Positions 1 to 8,800 are shown, counted from the stretch's first letter. The stretch is DNA of 64,000 nucleotides from Actinoplanes cyaneus (GCF_016862095.1 NZ_BOMH01000006.1:51692-115691), one strand, 5' to 3'. Notes: generated by a model not told the origin, from the sequence alone. A program made the numbers and translations.

Positions 1-383
1 TCCGATTGATCCCACCGCATTTTCCCATTCCAGCAAGGCGACGGGCCGCATGGTGGCGTTTTTTCGGGTTAATCCGACGTTCCGCACGGATCGGACAAGT
101 TTGCTGCCCCACCGGTAACACCAGCCCCACCAGAGACAACGGCGGCTTCGCGATCGGCCCGGGCGGCGAAGCGAGACCCGAGCAGCCGGGCAGCCGGGCC
201 CGCCGGAATGCCGAGTCGCCGGGCGTGAGGCGGGGCCGCCGGGATGCGGGGGCGCCGGGCGTGAGGCGGGCCGCCGGGATGCGGGGTGCCGGGAGAGCCC
301 GATTCGGGTCGGATGGGACGGCGGCGGGCGGGACGACGTGAGCGGGCGCCCGTGGACGGGCGGCCGCTCACGGGAGAACGGGG
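1..383. other. Gene-free left edge
   Basis: No open frame here has a convincing start, codon bias or recognisable product. The first 120 bases are less G+C-rich than the rest and contain T-runs. The second half is a G+C-rich stretch with a two-unit repeat listed separately. It lies downstream of the stop of the HIRAN protein on the minus strand, so it may hold that gene's 3' end, but I see no clear hairpin terminator. Confidence 0.6.
217..288. repeat. Two 36-bp tandem repeats
   Basis: Two adjacent units, at about 217-252 and 253-288, share the core CGCCGGGCGTGAGGCGGG followed by GCCGCCGGGATGCGGGG. They differ by one G and the last two bases. Non-coding; function unknown. Confidence 0.7.
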
Positions 384-2435
384 TCAGTCCCAGGTCGGGA
401 CCCACCACTGCCAGCCGGCCGGGGCGAGTGGCCAGCCGGCGTCCGGGCGCCAGCCCTCCGGGGGGTACCAGCCGTCCGGCGGCGTAGGCCAGCCCGGCGG
501 GACGACGAACTTGATCCCGGTGGGCGCCGGGGGGATCGCCGGGTGGCGGTTCGGCTCAGGGGCCGGCGAGACCGGGGCGGAGCCGGCGACGGTGTTCGCG
601 TGCTTGTTCAGCAGCACGGCGGAGAGGGCCGGGAGGACAGTGGTCTCGGCGATCTCGCCGGCACCGCCGAACAGGCCGGGCGGAGATCCTGCGCCGTCGG
701 ATCCGCCGGTGGAGGAGCCGACACTGGTGAACGATCCGGACGGTGAGCCGGCACCGGCGAACGAACCCGACGCGGGACCGGCGGCGGCGAACGAGCCGGA
801 CGCGGGACCGGCGAACGAACCCGACGCGGGACCGGCACCGGCGAACGAACCCGACGCCGGGCCGGCGGCGTCGAACGGGACGGCCGGGGAACCCGTAGCG
901 CTGAACGAGCCGGGACCGTCGAGCGGATTGGCGGCGAACGAGCCCGTCGACGAGCCCGGGCCGTCGAGTGCCGAGCCGGAGTTCGGCGAGCCGGAGTTGA
1001 ACGAGCCGGTGGCGAACGAGCCGGTCGACGAGCCCGCGCCCCCGAACGAGTCGGCGCCGGCGAAGGAACCGGCGCTGCCGAACGAGCCGGCCGCGGCCTG
1101 GGAACTGTCGAACGTCGGGGTGCCGAAGAAGCCGGGCGGGGCCGAGCCCGCGGTCGGGGCGGGGCTGGCCGGGACGCCGCTGACGCTGCCCGGGAGCGGG
1201 GCGGTCGGCACGCCCGGGATCGGGTGCGCCGCAACGCCGGGGACCGGGACACCACTGGTCGGCGCCGATCCGGGGCCGGCCGGAGAGCCTGCGAAAGCAC
1301 CCGAGGCCGGGCTGGTGGCCGGGTCATCGGGCTGGGGACGGCCGGCGATCGTCGGGACCGGGCCGCTGACCGACGCCGCCCAGCTCGGGACCGGGCCGCT
1401 CGGCTGGACCCAGGTCGGGACCAGCTCGCTGCGATCCATCCAGGTGGGCTGGGCGTCGCTGGGCGTGGCGGCCCAGCTGGGGACCGCGTCGCTGCCGCTC
1501 ATCCAGCTCGGGACGGCCGACGTGCCGGCGGCCGGCAGGTCGGGGCCTGCTCCGGCGGGCACGACCGGGGTGGTCGCGGCCGGAACGACGGGGGGCGTCG
1601 CGGCGGGCACGACCGGGGTGGTCGCCGGCGGCGGGGACACGGGCGCGACCCGTCCGCCGGCGGCGCTGCGGGCGGCCGGGCCGGTCCAGCTCTCCGGCAG
1701 GTCCTGCACCCGGATGACGTGCAGCAGAACCTCGGTCTTGTTGGCGTTGCTCTTGACGACCGCACGGGCGGCGACGACGAGGCCGCGCTCCGCCTGGTAT
1801 CGCAGGACGGGCGTGAGCTCGAAGCTGGTCTTCGGGCTCAGGTCACCGACCCGGGCGTCACCGAGACGCACCTCGACGAGGTGGTCGGCCATCTCGTGGA
1901 GCGTCACGTACGCCCAGCATTCGCCTTCCGGCCGCTGGAACGGCGCGAGTGCGTCGAGGTGCTCCTCCTGCCCGTTGACCTGCAGCGCCGAGCCGGTCGG
2001 CAGCAGCCGGTGCTCGTGCACGGGCGGCTCGTTCGCCGGCACCAGCATGTGCGGCTCGGCCAGGTCGAGGCGGATCGTGCCGACGAAGGCCGGCGGCCGA
2101 CCGTCGTACTCGCCCCATTCCCGGCCGTGGATCTGCGCGTTGACCTCGGGGATCAGGTTCCGTTTGGTGAGCGCAGTGAGAACCCCGACGTAACGGGCGG
2201 CCTCGGGTCGCGGCAGGTGGCCGAGCAGTGCATTGTCGGCCCAGACCCCGACGGCGTTGCGGTCGTGGCGGTTGCTGCGGTCGGGTATCAACTGGACCGG
2301 GACGGTTATGTCGGTTCCCTGAGGGTTGAAGTCGTTCCCGAACAGCGCACGTATCGCCTTGGCGTAGTGCGTCTCGCCGACGACCTCGGCGCTTGCCCAG
2401 CCCGCTTGTCCCCAGAGTTGGAACCGATTTGCCAC
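384..2435 (-). CDS. HIRAN-like domain protein with Ser/Gly/Pro-rich tail and Trp-rich C-terminus
   Basis: 683 aa. Residues about 15-95 (VVGETHYAKAIRAL, DRNAVGVWADNALLGHLPR) resemble a HIRAN domain, a small fold found fused to DNA-repair enzymes or alone and thought to recognise DNA ends. Residues about 100-255 form a second globular region without a name I know. Residues about 255-640 are low complexity, dominated by repeats of the type GSFAGAGPAS. The C-terminus (GWPTPPDGWYPPEGW and APAGWQWW) is the aromatic P-P-x-G-W motif seen at the ends of actinobacterial surface or membrane-associated proteins. No signal peptide or membrane segment is visible. Domain assignment is by motif only; the role is unknown. 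Confidence 0.7.
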   Translation of the reverse strand: MANRFQLWGQAGWASAEVVGETHYAKAIRALFGNDFNPQGTDITVPVQLIPDRSNRHDRNAVGVWADNALLGHLPRPEAARYVGVLTALTKRNLIPEVNAQIHGREWGEYDGRPPAFVGTIRLDLAEPHMLVPANEPPVHEHRLLPTGSALQVNGQEEHLDALAPFQRPEGECWAYVTLHEMADHLVEVRLGDARVGDLSPKTSFELTPVLRYQAERGLVVAARAVVKSNANKTEVLLHVIRVQDLPESWTGPAARSAAGGRVAPVSPPPATTPVVPAATPPVVPAATTPVVPAGAGPDLPAAGTSAVPSWMSGSDAVPSWAATPSDAQPTWMDRSELVPTWVQPSGPVPSWAASVSGPVPTIAGRPQPDDPATSPASGAFAGSPAGPGSAPTSGVPVPGVAAHPIPGVPTAPLPGSVSGVPASPAPTAGSAPPGFFGTPTFDSSQAAAGSFGSAGSFAGADSFGGAGSSTGSFATGSFNSGSPNSGSALDGPGSSTGSFAANPLDGPGSFSATGSPAVPFDAAGPASGSFAGAGPASGSFAGPASGSFAAAGPASGSFAGAGSPSGSFTSVGSSTGGSDGAGSPPGLFGGAGEIAETTVLPALSAVLLNKHANTVAGSAPVSPAPEPNRHPAIPPAPTGIKFVVPPGWPTPPDGWYPPEGWRPDAGWPLAPAGWQWWVPTWD

Positions 2436-2541
2436 ACGGGAACGTTAGTGTCTGCTTTCCGTCAGTCACGTCGTCCGTACGGATGAGTACCGGTGGCCGG
2501 ACGGTCCGTATCCGAAAGATCAACACTAAGCAGCGTTCAGG

Positions 2542-2570
2542 AAAAGCCCCGGCAACGTTCCGGGGCTTTT
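2542..2570 (-). terminator. Rho-independent-type terminator after the oxidoreductase gene
   Basis: Perfect 11-bp inverted repeat: AAAAGCCCCGG at 2542-2552 and CCGGGGCTTTT at 2560-2570, with a 7-nt loop. On the minus strand it lies 14 bases past the stop of the 2584-3585 gene and ends in a T-run. Confidence 0.85.
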
Positions 2571-2583
2571 GCCCTCCGCCGGT

Positions 2584-3585
2584 CTATTCGCCGAGCTTGA
2601 TCACCATCTTGCCGGTGTTCTCGCCGCGCATCAGGCCGAGGAACGCCTCCGGCGCGTTGGCGAGCCCCTCGACGATCGTCTCCTGCGCCGAGATCTTCCC
2701 CTCGCGCAGCCACCCGCCGACCTCGGCCACGAAGTCGGGCATCCGGTCGTTGTGATTGCCGACGATGAAGCCGCGCAGGTTCAACTCCTTGCCGATGGCC
2801 AGCGCCAGATTCCGCGGCGCTGCGGGCGCGGACGTCTCGTTGTACTGCGAGATCGCCCCGCAGAGCGCGACCCGGCCGTACTTGTTCAGGAACTTGATCG
2901 CCGCTTCGAGGTGATCGCCGCCGACATTGTCGAAGTAGACGTCGATGCCGTCGGGCGCCGCCGCGCGCAACTGATCCCGTACCGAAGAATCCTTGTAGTT
3001 GAAGGCCGCGTCGAAGCCCAGATCGTCGATCAGGTGCCGGACCTTCTCCGCCGAGCCGGCGCTGCCGATCACCCGCTTGGCCCCGCGCAGCTTGGCGATC
3101 TGCCCCACCACGCTGCCCACGGCGCCCGCCGCGCCGGAGACGAACACCACGTCACCCTCGCGGAACTGGGCGATGTCGAGCAGCCCCACGTACGCGGTGA
3201 GGCCGGTCATGCCGAGCAGCCCGAGGTAGGCCGACGGGGTGGGCGCGGCGGACGGGTCCACGACCCGCACGCGCTTGGCGTCGAGCACGGCGTAGTCCCG
3301 CCAGCCGAGCCCGTGCACCACCGTCGCGCCGACCGGCACGCTCTCCGCGTTCGACGCGACGACCTCGCCGATCGCCGCACCGTCGAGCGCCTTGCCGACC
3401 TCGAACGGGGCGACGTAGGACTCCACGTCGTTCATCCGCCCCCGCATGTACGGATCGACGGACATGAACTGGTTGCGCACCAGCACCTGACCGGGACCCA
3501 GCTCGGGCGTGGGCAGCTCGACGAGCTCGAAGTTGTCGGCGGTCGGCCACCCGCTGGGTCGGCTGGCGAGACGGATCTCCTGCAT
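2584..3585 (-). CDS. NADP-dependent medium-chain reductase, CurA/leukotriene-B4-dehydrogenase-like
   Basis: 333 aa, the usual length for this zinc-free MDR branch. The N-terminus (LVRNQFMSVDPYMRGRM) is diagnostic of the prostaglandin reductase / curcumin reductase (CurA) group, which reduces the C=C bond of alpha,beta-unsaturated ketones and aldehydes with NADPH. The nucleotide-binding loop is GAAGAVGSVVGQIAKL near residue 155, and the C-terminal IVEGLANAPEAFLGL segment also fits the family. It is divergent from a TetR gene, with two operator-like palindromes between them, so it is likely induced when the regulator binds a reactive ligand. The substrate cannot be told from sequence. Confidence 0.9.
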   Translation of the reverse strand: MQEIRLASRPSGWPTADNFELVELPTPELGPGQVLVRNQFMSVDPYMRGRMNDVESYVAPFEVGKALDGAAIGEVVASNAESVPVGATVVHGLGWRDYAVLDAKRVRVVDPSAAPTPSAYLGLLGMTGLTAYVGLLDIAQFREGDVVFVSGAAGAVGSVVGQIAKLRGAKRVIGSAGSAEKVRHLIDDLGFDAAFNYKDSSVRDQLRAAAPDGIDVYFDNVGGDHLEAAIKFLNKYGRVALCGAISQYNETSAPAAPRNLALAIGKELNLRGFIVGNHNDRMPDFVAEVGGWLREGKISAQETIVEGLANAPEAFLGLMRGENTGKMVIKLGE

Positions 3586-3618
3586 AGCGACGCTCCTGCA
3601 ACGTTGGGGAACAGTTAC

Positions 3619-3653
3619 TCGACAGTACGTCGAAAAACTCGACAGCGCGTCGA
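3619..3653. promoter_or_regulatory. Twin TetR-type operators
   Basis: Two copies of TCGAC-N5-GTCGA, at 3619-3633 and 3639-3653, exactly 20 bp apart (same helix face). Their spacers are AGTAC and AGCGC. They lie between the divergent oxidoreductase start (3585) and the TetR start (3678). Inferred to be the binding sites of the adjacent regulator. Confidence 0.75.
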
Positions 3654-3677
3654 CTACTTGCTGTTAACCGCGTTACC

Positions 3678-4295
3678 GTGAAGGCCATGAGCCAGAGGCG
3701 ACGCGGTCCGAGCAAGGGTGACCTGCGCGAACGGGCCATCCTCGACACCGCCCGCGAGCTGCTCGGCCGCAAGCCCCTCGCCGAGATCACCATCGACGAG
3801 CTGGCCGCCGGCGCCCAGATCTCCCGGAGCAGCTTCTACTTCTACTTCGACTCGAAGCTCGCCGTCGTCGTCGCGCTCCTGCACGGGCTCGCCGGCGAGC
3901 TCGGCCGCGACTCCGAGGCGTGGCTGGACGGCTCCGGCCCGGACGTGCCGGCGCTGCGCCAGTCCCTCGCCGCGCTCGCCACTCTATGGCGTGACCAGGG
4001 CAGACTGCTGGCCGGGGCACTCGCGGCCGCGCCCGGCTGCCCGCCCCTCGCCCGCTGGCGGGCCGCCCTGCGCGAGACCCACGTCGAGCGCCTCGCCGCC
4101 CGGATCACCCGCGACCGGGCAGCCGGCCTCGCGCCGGACGGGCCCGCGCCGCACGTGCTCGCGGCCCTGATCGACGACCTGCGCACCGCCGCGTTCGCCG
4201 GCGCCGCCGACCCGGAAGGCCTGGTCGACGACCTGGTCACGGTCGAGCTGCGGATGCTCTACGGCGATTTCGCGGTTCCCCACTCGCACGGGTGA
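3678..4295 (+). CDS. TetR-family regulator
   Basis: 205 aa from a GTG start; an in-frame ATG at 3687 is an alternative. The N-terminal helix-turn-helix (ITIDELAAGAQISRSSFYFYF) is standard TetR. The C-terminal ligand domain (about residues 70-205) is variable, as expected, and the ETHVERLAARI segment resembles the EthR-like branch. It is divergent from the CurA-like reductase and separated from it by twin palindromes, so it most likely represses both genes until a ligand, perhaps an enone or other electrophile, releases it. Regulation is inferred from position. Confidence 0.9.
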   Translation: MKAMSQRRRGPSKGDLRERAILDTARELLGRKPLAEITIDELAAGAQISRSSFYFYFDSKLAVVVALLHGLAGELGRDSEAWLDGSGPDVPALRQSLAALATLWRDQGRLLAGALAAAPGCPPLARWRAALRETHVERLAARITRDRAAGLAPDGPAPHVLAALIDDLRTAAFAGAADPEGLVDDLVTVELRMLYGDFAVPHSHG

Positions 4296-4316
4296 TCGGC
4301 CAGGCACCCTGAGGTC

Positions 4317-5204
4317 ATGCGTATCGGTGTCATTGGAGCAGGGCAGCTCGGCGGCACTCTCGCGACGTGGTGCGCCGAAAGTGGACACGAGGTCGCGGTC
4401 ACCTCCCGGCACCCGGACCGGCTGACCGACCTGGTCGCGCACGGCGACGGGCACATCCGGGCGCTGACCGTCCCGGAGGCCGCGGCCTTCGGCGAGGTGC
4501 TGTTCTTCGCGCCGAACTGGGAGTCGGCCCGCGAGGCAATCGACCTCGCACACGACGCGATGGCGGGCAAGGTCGTCATCGACGCCACCAACCCGGCCCG
4601 GATCGACGCGCCGGTCGAGGGCACGATCCCGGGCGCTCCGGGTCCCGGCGGCCTCGGCCTCGGCGGCCCCGGCACCGGCGGCCCCGGCCCCAGCGGCCCC
4701 GGCCCGAGCGGACCGGGCTCCGGCGGCCTGAACGCGGGCGGAGCAGATGCCGGCAGCCTCAGCGCAGGCGGGATGGGCGCCGTCGGACTGGGCTCGTTCG
4801 CGCCGGGCTTTCCGTCCGCGTTGGACGTGCCGTCGTTCGTGCGCGTGCCGGCCGCCCCCGGGACGAGCCCCGAGCTGGGCATCCCCACCAGGAGCGGCTT
4901 CGAGCAACTGATCAGCTGGGCGCCCGAGGCGCACTGGGTGAAGGCCTTCAACACGATCACCACCGACGTCCTCGACCGCCGCCGCGGGCACGATCCGCTG
5001 CTCGCCGAGTGGGTCTGCACCGACCAGCGCGACGCCCGCGAGGCCGCCTGCCGCATCATCCAGGAGCTCGGCTTCGCGCCGTTCTTCGCCGGCGGTCCGG
5101 AGGCGGCGCGCCTCACCGAGACCGGCGGGCCGCTGCAGCGCCTCGAGGTCGACGTGCAGGACGCCAAGGACGTGCTTGCCGAGGCGCTCGCCACCATCCA
5201 CTGA
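4317..5204 (+). CDS. F420H2:NADP oxidoreductase-like Rossmann protein with a Gly-rich insert
   Basis: 295 aa. The N-terminus (MRIGVIGAGQLGGTLA) is a dinucleotide-binding loop, followed by SRHPDRL, the NADP-preferring pattern of the NpdG / F420-dependent NADP reductase superfamily. The VVIDATNP segment near residue 88 and the VKAFNTI segment near residue 207 also fit. Between them, about residues 103-165 are a Gly/Pro/Ser-rich stretch (GPGPSGPGPSGPGSGG) with no counterpart in the family, whose members are usually near 210-230 aa. The two halves remain in one frame with normal codon bias, so it looks like an expanded loop, not a frameshift. It starts 21 bases after the TetR stop and may be co-transcribed. 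Confidence 0.8.
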   Translation: MRIGVIGAGQLGGTLATWCAESGHEVAVTSRHPDRLTDLVAHGDGHIRALTVPEAAAFGEVLFFAPNWESAREAIDLAHDAMAGKVVIDATNPARIDAPVEGTIPGAPGPGGLGLGGPGTGGPGPSGPGPSGPGSGGLNAGGADAGSLSAGGMGAVGLGSFAPGFPSALDVPSFVRVPAAPGTSPELGIPTRSGFEQLISWAPEAHWVKAFNTITTDVLDRRRGHDPLLAEWVCTDQRDAREAACRIIQELGFAPFFAGGPEAARLTETGGPLQRLEVDVQDAKDVLAEALATIH

Positions 5205-5449
5205 GAAGATCAACTTCAAGATCTTCAGGTCCCAGGTCCGCTGTGGTCCCTGGCCGCCGCTCCCGCGGGGACCCTTCCGGGCCGAGCAGGGCGCTGGCGC
5301 GCCCAGAACGCTCAGCCCGAAAGGGCGATCTCCGCGGGTGGGCACGGTCAGAGCAGCAGACCCGGGGCGGGGACAGCCCGCAGGACCCGCCCGTCCATGA
5401 ACCGCCGCGAGCGATTGCCCGGCAAGCTCCCCGCGCGGCTGCGGCTTTC

Positions 5450-5502
5450 GGCTGGTGCTCATGGTCGTTATGCGGCCCGCATAACGACCATGAGCACCAG
5501 CC
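5450..5502. repeat. Long palindrome, copy A
   Basis: Perfect inverted repeat with 26-bp arms and a single C at the centre (5476). The left arm begins GGCTGGTGCTCATGG and continues TCGTTATGCGG. It belongs to a family with copies at 8801, 16814, 33922 and a diverged one at 45248. It lies between two genes that both read rightward. Confidence 0.95.
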
Positions 5503-5623
5503 GGGACCGGGAGCGCGCCGCGGCCCGGTGCGGGCAATCGGTCGCGCGCGTTGCACGGCGGGGCGCTCGCCGGGCGGCCGAGCGCGGACGGAGCGCCGTG
5601 CGGGGTGCGCGCTCCCCCACGGG

Positions 5624-5748
5624 GGCAAGGCGCCGTGCGCGTGCGCTCCCGCCAAGGGCGGGCAAGGCGCCGTGCGCTCCCGCCACGGCCGGACGAGACG
5701 CCGTGCGCGTGCGCTCCCGCCACGGGTGGGCAAGGCGCCGTGTGGCGT
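5624..5748. repeat. Four imperfect direct repeats
   Basis: Units beginning at about 5624, 5661, 5691 and 5729 share the core GGCAAGGCGCCGTGCGC followed by GTGCGCTCCCGCCA. Spacing is irregular (37, 30 and 38 bases). Non-coding; origin unknown. Confidence 0.7.
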
Positions 5749-5826
5749 TACGGAGACGGGTGGGCACGGTGGGGGTTTCAGAGGGGTGGGAGCGTCATGT
5801 GGGGTGGGGGTCTTTAGGGTTCGGGC

Positions 5827-6327
5827 GTGGAGATCGTGGAATTGCTGGCGTCGCCGGTGCATCGGTTCGAGGGGCGGCCCGGTGACGGTCCCGCGCCGGC
5901 GCCGGACGGCGAGCTGGTCCGGGAGATCAGGATCAGGGCCGGGATGGGGATCGTCGGGGATCGGTACTTCAACCATCCGGCCCATCGGGACGCCTCGGTC
6001 ACCGTCATCGCCCGCGAGTCCCTTCCAGACGGCGCCGGGCTGGCCCAGGTGCGGCGCAACATCCTGGTCGCGGGCCTGCGTCTCGACGACCGGACGATCG
6101 ACGACCTGGTCGGGGAGACGCTCACACTGGACTCCGGGGATGGGCCGATCCGGCTGGCCGTGCGGCGGCGGGCGAACCCGTGCGCCTGGATGGACGTGAC
6201 CGTCGGGCCCGGGGCGTTCAAGGCGTTGCGAGGCAGGGGCGGGGTCCGCTGTGTCCCGTTGGACGACGGCGTCCTGCGGATCGGGCCGGTCAGGGCCGCG
6301 ATCGGGACGGCGACGGCCGTACCGTGA
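5827..6327 (+). CDS. MOSC-domain protein
   Basis: 166 aa from GTG. It has the order of a small stand-alone MOSC domain: an N-terminal HRFEGRP segment, then MGIVGDRYF, then RRNILVAGL, and a C-terminal NPCAWMDVTVGPGAFKAL segment. MOSC domains carry sulfur or bind molybdenum cofactor in Moco sulfurases and related enzymes. No conserved Cys is evident outside NPCAWMD, which is the usual place for it. The C-terminal ALRGRGGVRCVPLDDG is typical of the short actinobacterial members. The natural substrate is unknown. It is followed 74 bases later by the histidine kinase start. Confidence 0.8.
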   Translation: MEIVELLASPVHRFEGRPGDGPAPAPDGELVREIRIRAGMGIVGDRYFNHPAHRDASVTVIARESLPDGAGLAQVRRNILVAGLRLDDRTIDDLVGETLTLDSGDGPIRLAVRRRANPCAWMDVTVGPGAFKALRGRGGVRCVPLDDGVLRIGPVRAAIGTATAVP

Positions 6328-6400
6328 TCGGCTTCTAAAAGCTCAGCGCGGGCGGGATCCGGCCGATAGGGGTAGGTCGGACGTCAGGCTGGAGGTCGCG

Positions 6401-8455
6401 GTGACGACGACTGGCTACCGGAGCTCGCTGGCCCGGACCCTGATGTTCGCCCTCCTGTACGCCGCAGCCGTCTATGCCGGGCGGCGCACCGCGATGGTCG
6501 CGGACGGCGTCACCCTGATCTGGCCCGCGGCCGGGGTCGCCGTCGTCTGGTTCTGCGCGCACCGCGACGCGCCCACGAGACGGCTCGACACGGTGCTGCT
6601 CGTGGTGATCCTGGGTGTGGGCAACTGGCGGACCGGCGCACCCTGGGACGTCAGCGTGGTCGCCGGGTTCGTCGGTCTGATCCAGGTCTCCCTCTTCCAG
6701 TGGGCGCTGCACCGATGGCGGCCGAACCTGTGGGGCGCCGGTGGTCACGAGCCGCTGCGCTCCCCGCGGGACCTGTGGGTGCTGTTCGCCGTGACCGTGT
6801 TCACCTGCGTCGGCACCCATCTCGCCAGCATGCTGGGACGGGTCCTGGTCACCGGGTCGCTGCCGGTCGCGGTCTCGGCGATGGCGCTGGCCCGGCACGT
6901 CGCGAGCATCCTGATCATCGGCGCGGCGGGGATCCACCTCGGCGCGCGGCTGAGCCGGTGGCGGGACGGGCCACCGCTGCGGCGACCCTCGTTCTGGCGG
7001 GCCGCGGAGATCGGCGGGATCTTCGCGCTCAGCATCGCCGGTCATCTCGGCGCCTTCGCCTACGAGCACGGCCTGCCGCTCTCGTTCGCGCTGCTGGGTC
7101 TGACCGTCCTGGCCGGCACCCGGCTGCGGACCCCCTGGGTCCTGCTGCACAACGCGGTGATCAGCACGATCGCGGTGCAGTGCACGCTGTCGGACAGGGG
7201 CCCGTTCGCGCAGGTCCCGGACGTCGGTCAGCGGGCCGTGATCGTGCAGCTCTTCGACATCCTGGTGGCGCTGGTCGGGCTCGCCCTGGCTCTCGGCCGC
7301 GACGAGCGGGTCACGCTGCTCACCGCGCTGGACGAGGAGAAGACCGCTCTCGACACGCAGAAGAACCTGCTCACCGCCGTAATCGACTCGATGGCCGACG
7401 GGCTCGCGGTGATCGGCGCAGACGGGCGGGTCACCCTGCGCAACCCGGCCGTGACCGAGCTGCTCGGCGGCTGCCGCAGCCCGGACGACGCGCTCGCCGG
7501 GTCGGACTGGTACGGCCTCTACCACGTGGACGGAACCCGGTACGCCGACGAGGAACTCGCCTACCTGCGGGCGCTCACCGGTGAGGACGTCCGCGGCGTC
7601 GACATGCTGGTCCGCAACCCCGCGGTGCCCGAGGGACGGGTGGTCCGGGTGACCGCCACCGCCCTGCCCCACCCGGACGGGACGCACAGCGCGGTGGTGC
7701 TGTTCCACGACGTGACCGCGGAACGCCGGCACCGTGACGAGCTGACCAGCTTCGCCGGGGTGGTCGCGCACGACCTGCTCAATCCGCTCGCCAGCGTCGA
7801 GGGGTGGACGGCGGCGACGCTCGACGCGCTGGACGGCGTGCCGGACCATCCGTGCCTCGACCAGGCGCACGCCGACCTCGCCCGGCTGACCCGCGCCTCG
7901 GCACGGATGCGAGGGCTGATCGACGGGCTTCTCGCCTACGCGACGGCCCGGGAGGCAGCGGTCGCGGCGTCACCGGTCGACCTCACCGAGGTGGTCGCGG
8001 ACATCGCGCAGGCCCGCGCGGACGCGGCGGTCGCGGCCGGCAAGCCCGAGCCACGGTTCACGATCGCCGAGCTGCCACCGGTGCAGGCCGACCCGGTGCT
8101 GGTCCGGCAACTGGTCGACAACCTGGTCGGGAACGCGATCAAGTACACGGCGCCGGGAGTGGTGCCACGGCTGGTGATCACCGCGGCCACGACCGGCGAG
8201 ATGGTCACGGTCCGCATCGTCGACAACGGCATCGGCATCCCGGAGGGCCAGCACGACGCGATCTTCGGGAACTTCCACCGGGCGCACGCGGGGAGCGCCT
8301 ATGCGGGGACGGGGCTGGGGCTGGCCATCTGCAAACGCATCGTGGAGCGTCACGGCGGGGACATCTCGGCGGCGGACGATCCGGGCGGCGGGTCGTGCTT
8401 CACGTTCTCGCTGCCGGCTGCCGCGGCGGCTCATCCGCGCCTCGCACCGGTCTGA
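6401..8455 (+). CDS. MASE1-PAS sensor histidine kinase
   Basis: 684 aa, started at GTG 6401 because GGAGG lies 5 bases upstream; the open frame extends further left but that part has no kinase-like character. Residues about 1-300 contain about eight hydrophobic helices with the MASE1 pattern (TLIWPAAGVAVVW). A PAS domain follows at about 325-430 (AVIDSMADGLAVIGADG). The phosphoacceptor H-box is FAGVVAHDLLNPLASV; then come the N-box DNLVGNAIKYT, the G1 box DNGIGIP and the G2 box GTGLGLAICKRIVERHGG. All catalytic boxes are intact. No response regulator gene is adjacent, so it is an orphan kinase in this window. The signal is unknown. Confidence 0.92.
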   Translation: MTTTGYRSSLARTLMFALLYAAAVYAGRRTAMVADGVTLIWPAAGVAVVWFCAHRDAPTRRLDTVLLVVILGVGNWRTGAPWDVSVVAGFVGLIQVSLFQWALHRWRPNLWGAGGHEPLRSPRDLWVLFAVTVFTCVGTHLASMLGRVLVTGSLPVAVSAMALARHVASILIIGAAGIHLGARLSRWRDGPPLRRPSFWRAAEIGGIFALSIAGHLGAFAYEHGLPLSFALLGLTVLAGTRLRTPWVLLHNAVISTIAVQCTLSDRGPFAQVPDVGQRAVIVQLFDILVALVGLALALGRDERVTLLTALDEEKTALDTQKNLLTAVIDSMADGLAVIGADGRVTLRNPAVTELLGGCRSPDDALAGSDWYGLYHVDGTRYADEELAYLRALTGEDVRGVDMLVRNPAVPEGRVVRVTATALPHPDGTHSAVVLFHDVTAERRHRDELTSFAGVVAHDLLNPLASVEGWTAATLDALDGVPDHPCLDQAHADLARLTRASARMRGLIDGLLAYATAREAAVAASPVDLTEVVADIAQARADAAVAAGKPEPRFTIAELPPVQADPVLVRQLVDNLVGNAIKYTAPGVVPRLVITAATTGEMVTVRIVDNGIGIPEGQHDAIFGNFHRAHAGSAYAGTGLGLAICKRIVERHGGDISAADDPGGGSCFTFSLPAAAAAHPRLAPV

Positions 8456-8483
8456 CCACCTCGGTGGCACAGGGGCTCGGGGC

Positions 8484-8678
8484 TTACACCAGGATGTTGT
8501 CGCCACTGTTCGGGGCCATCCGGGTGGTCGCGTCGCGGCTCTCCAGGACGGCGGCCCCGTGATCCGCGTCCTCCAGGGCCTCGTCGAGCAGCTGCTGGCA
8601 GTCTCCCCGCAGGCGCAGCCAGGCGGCGTGCGTCTCCCAGGCGGAGGACGGGGTGGACGTGCCGATGCTGATGGTCAT
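8484..8678 (-). CDS. Small conserved-looking protein of unknown function
   Basis: 64 aa, started at the ATG (MTISIGTSTPSS) because AAGGAGACGAG lies directly upstream on the minus strand; the frame extends left but without a ribosome site. The sequence is soluble and predicted helical (WETHAAWLRLRGDCQQLLDEALEDADHGAAVLE) with a polar C-terminus ending NSGDNILV. It has no signal peptide or membrane segment. I do not recognise the family. It is convergent with the histidine kinase gene, 28 bases from its stop. Confidence 0.6.
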   Translation of the reverse strand: MTISIGTSTPSSAWETHAAWLRLRGDCQQLLDEALEDADHGAAVLESRDATTRMAPNSGDNILV

Positions 8679-8800
8679 CTCGTCTCCTTGATCGTTGTGA
8701 GAGCCCCGACCATCGGCTGCTTCCGCTCGAGCTGAGGGTTTCGCCACACGAGTTCTCGCTCCGTTCCCGCAACCGGCTGCCGCGCGGGTCGCGCTCCCCG

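Larger units (their letters stand above)
5205..5826. other. Intergenic G+C-rich repeat region with long palindrome
   Basis: 622 bases without a convincing gene; open frames on both strands lack homologous features and have poor codon bias. It contains the 53-bp palindrome at 5450-5502 and four imperfect direct repeats at 5624-5748. The segments immediately outside the palindrome also share CGATTGCCCG in inverted orientation, so the whole element may be larger than the perfect stem. Confidence 0.7.

Noticed and set aside
608..1327. Long Arg/Pro-rich frames opposite and within the HIRAN protein gene
   Set aside because: High G+C opens frames in non-coding phases. Their amino-acid composition (Arg, Pro, Ala) is typical of phase-shifted reading and there is no domain or ribosome site.
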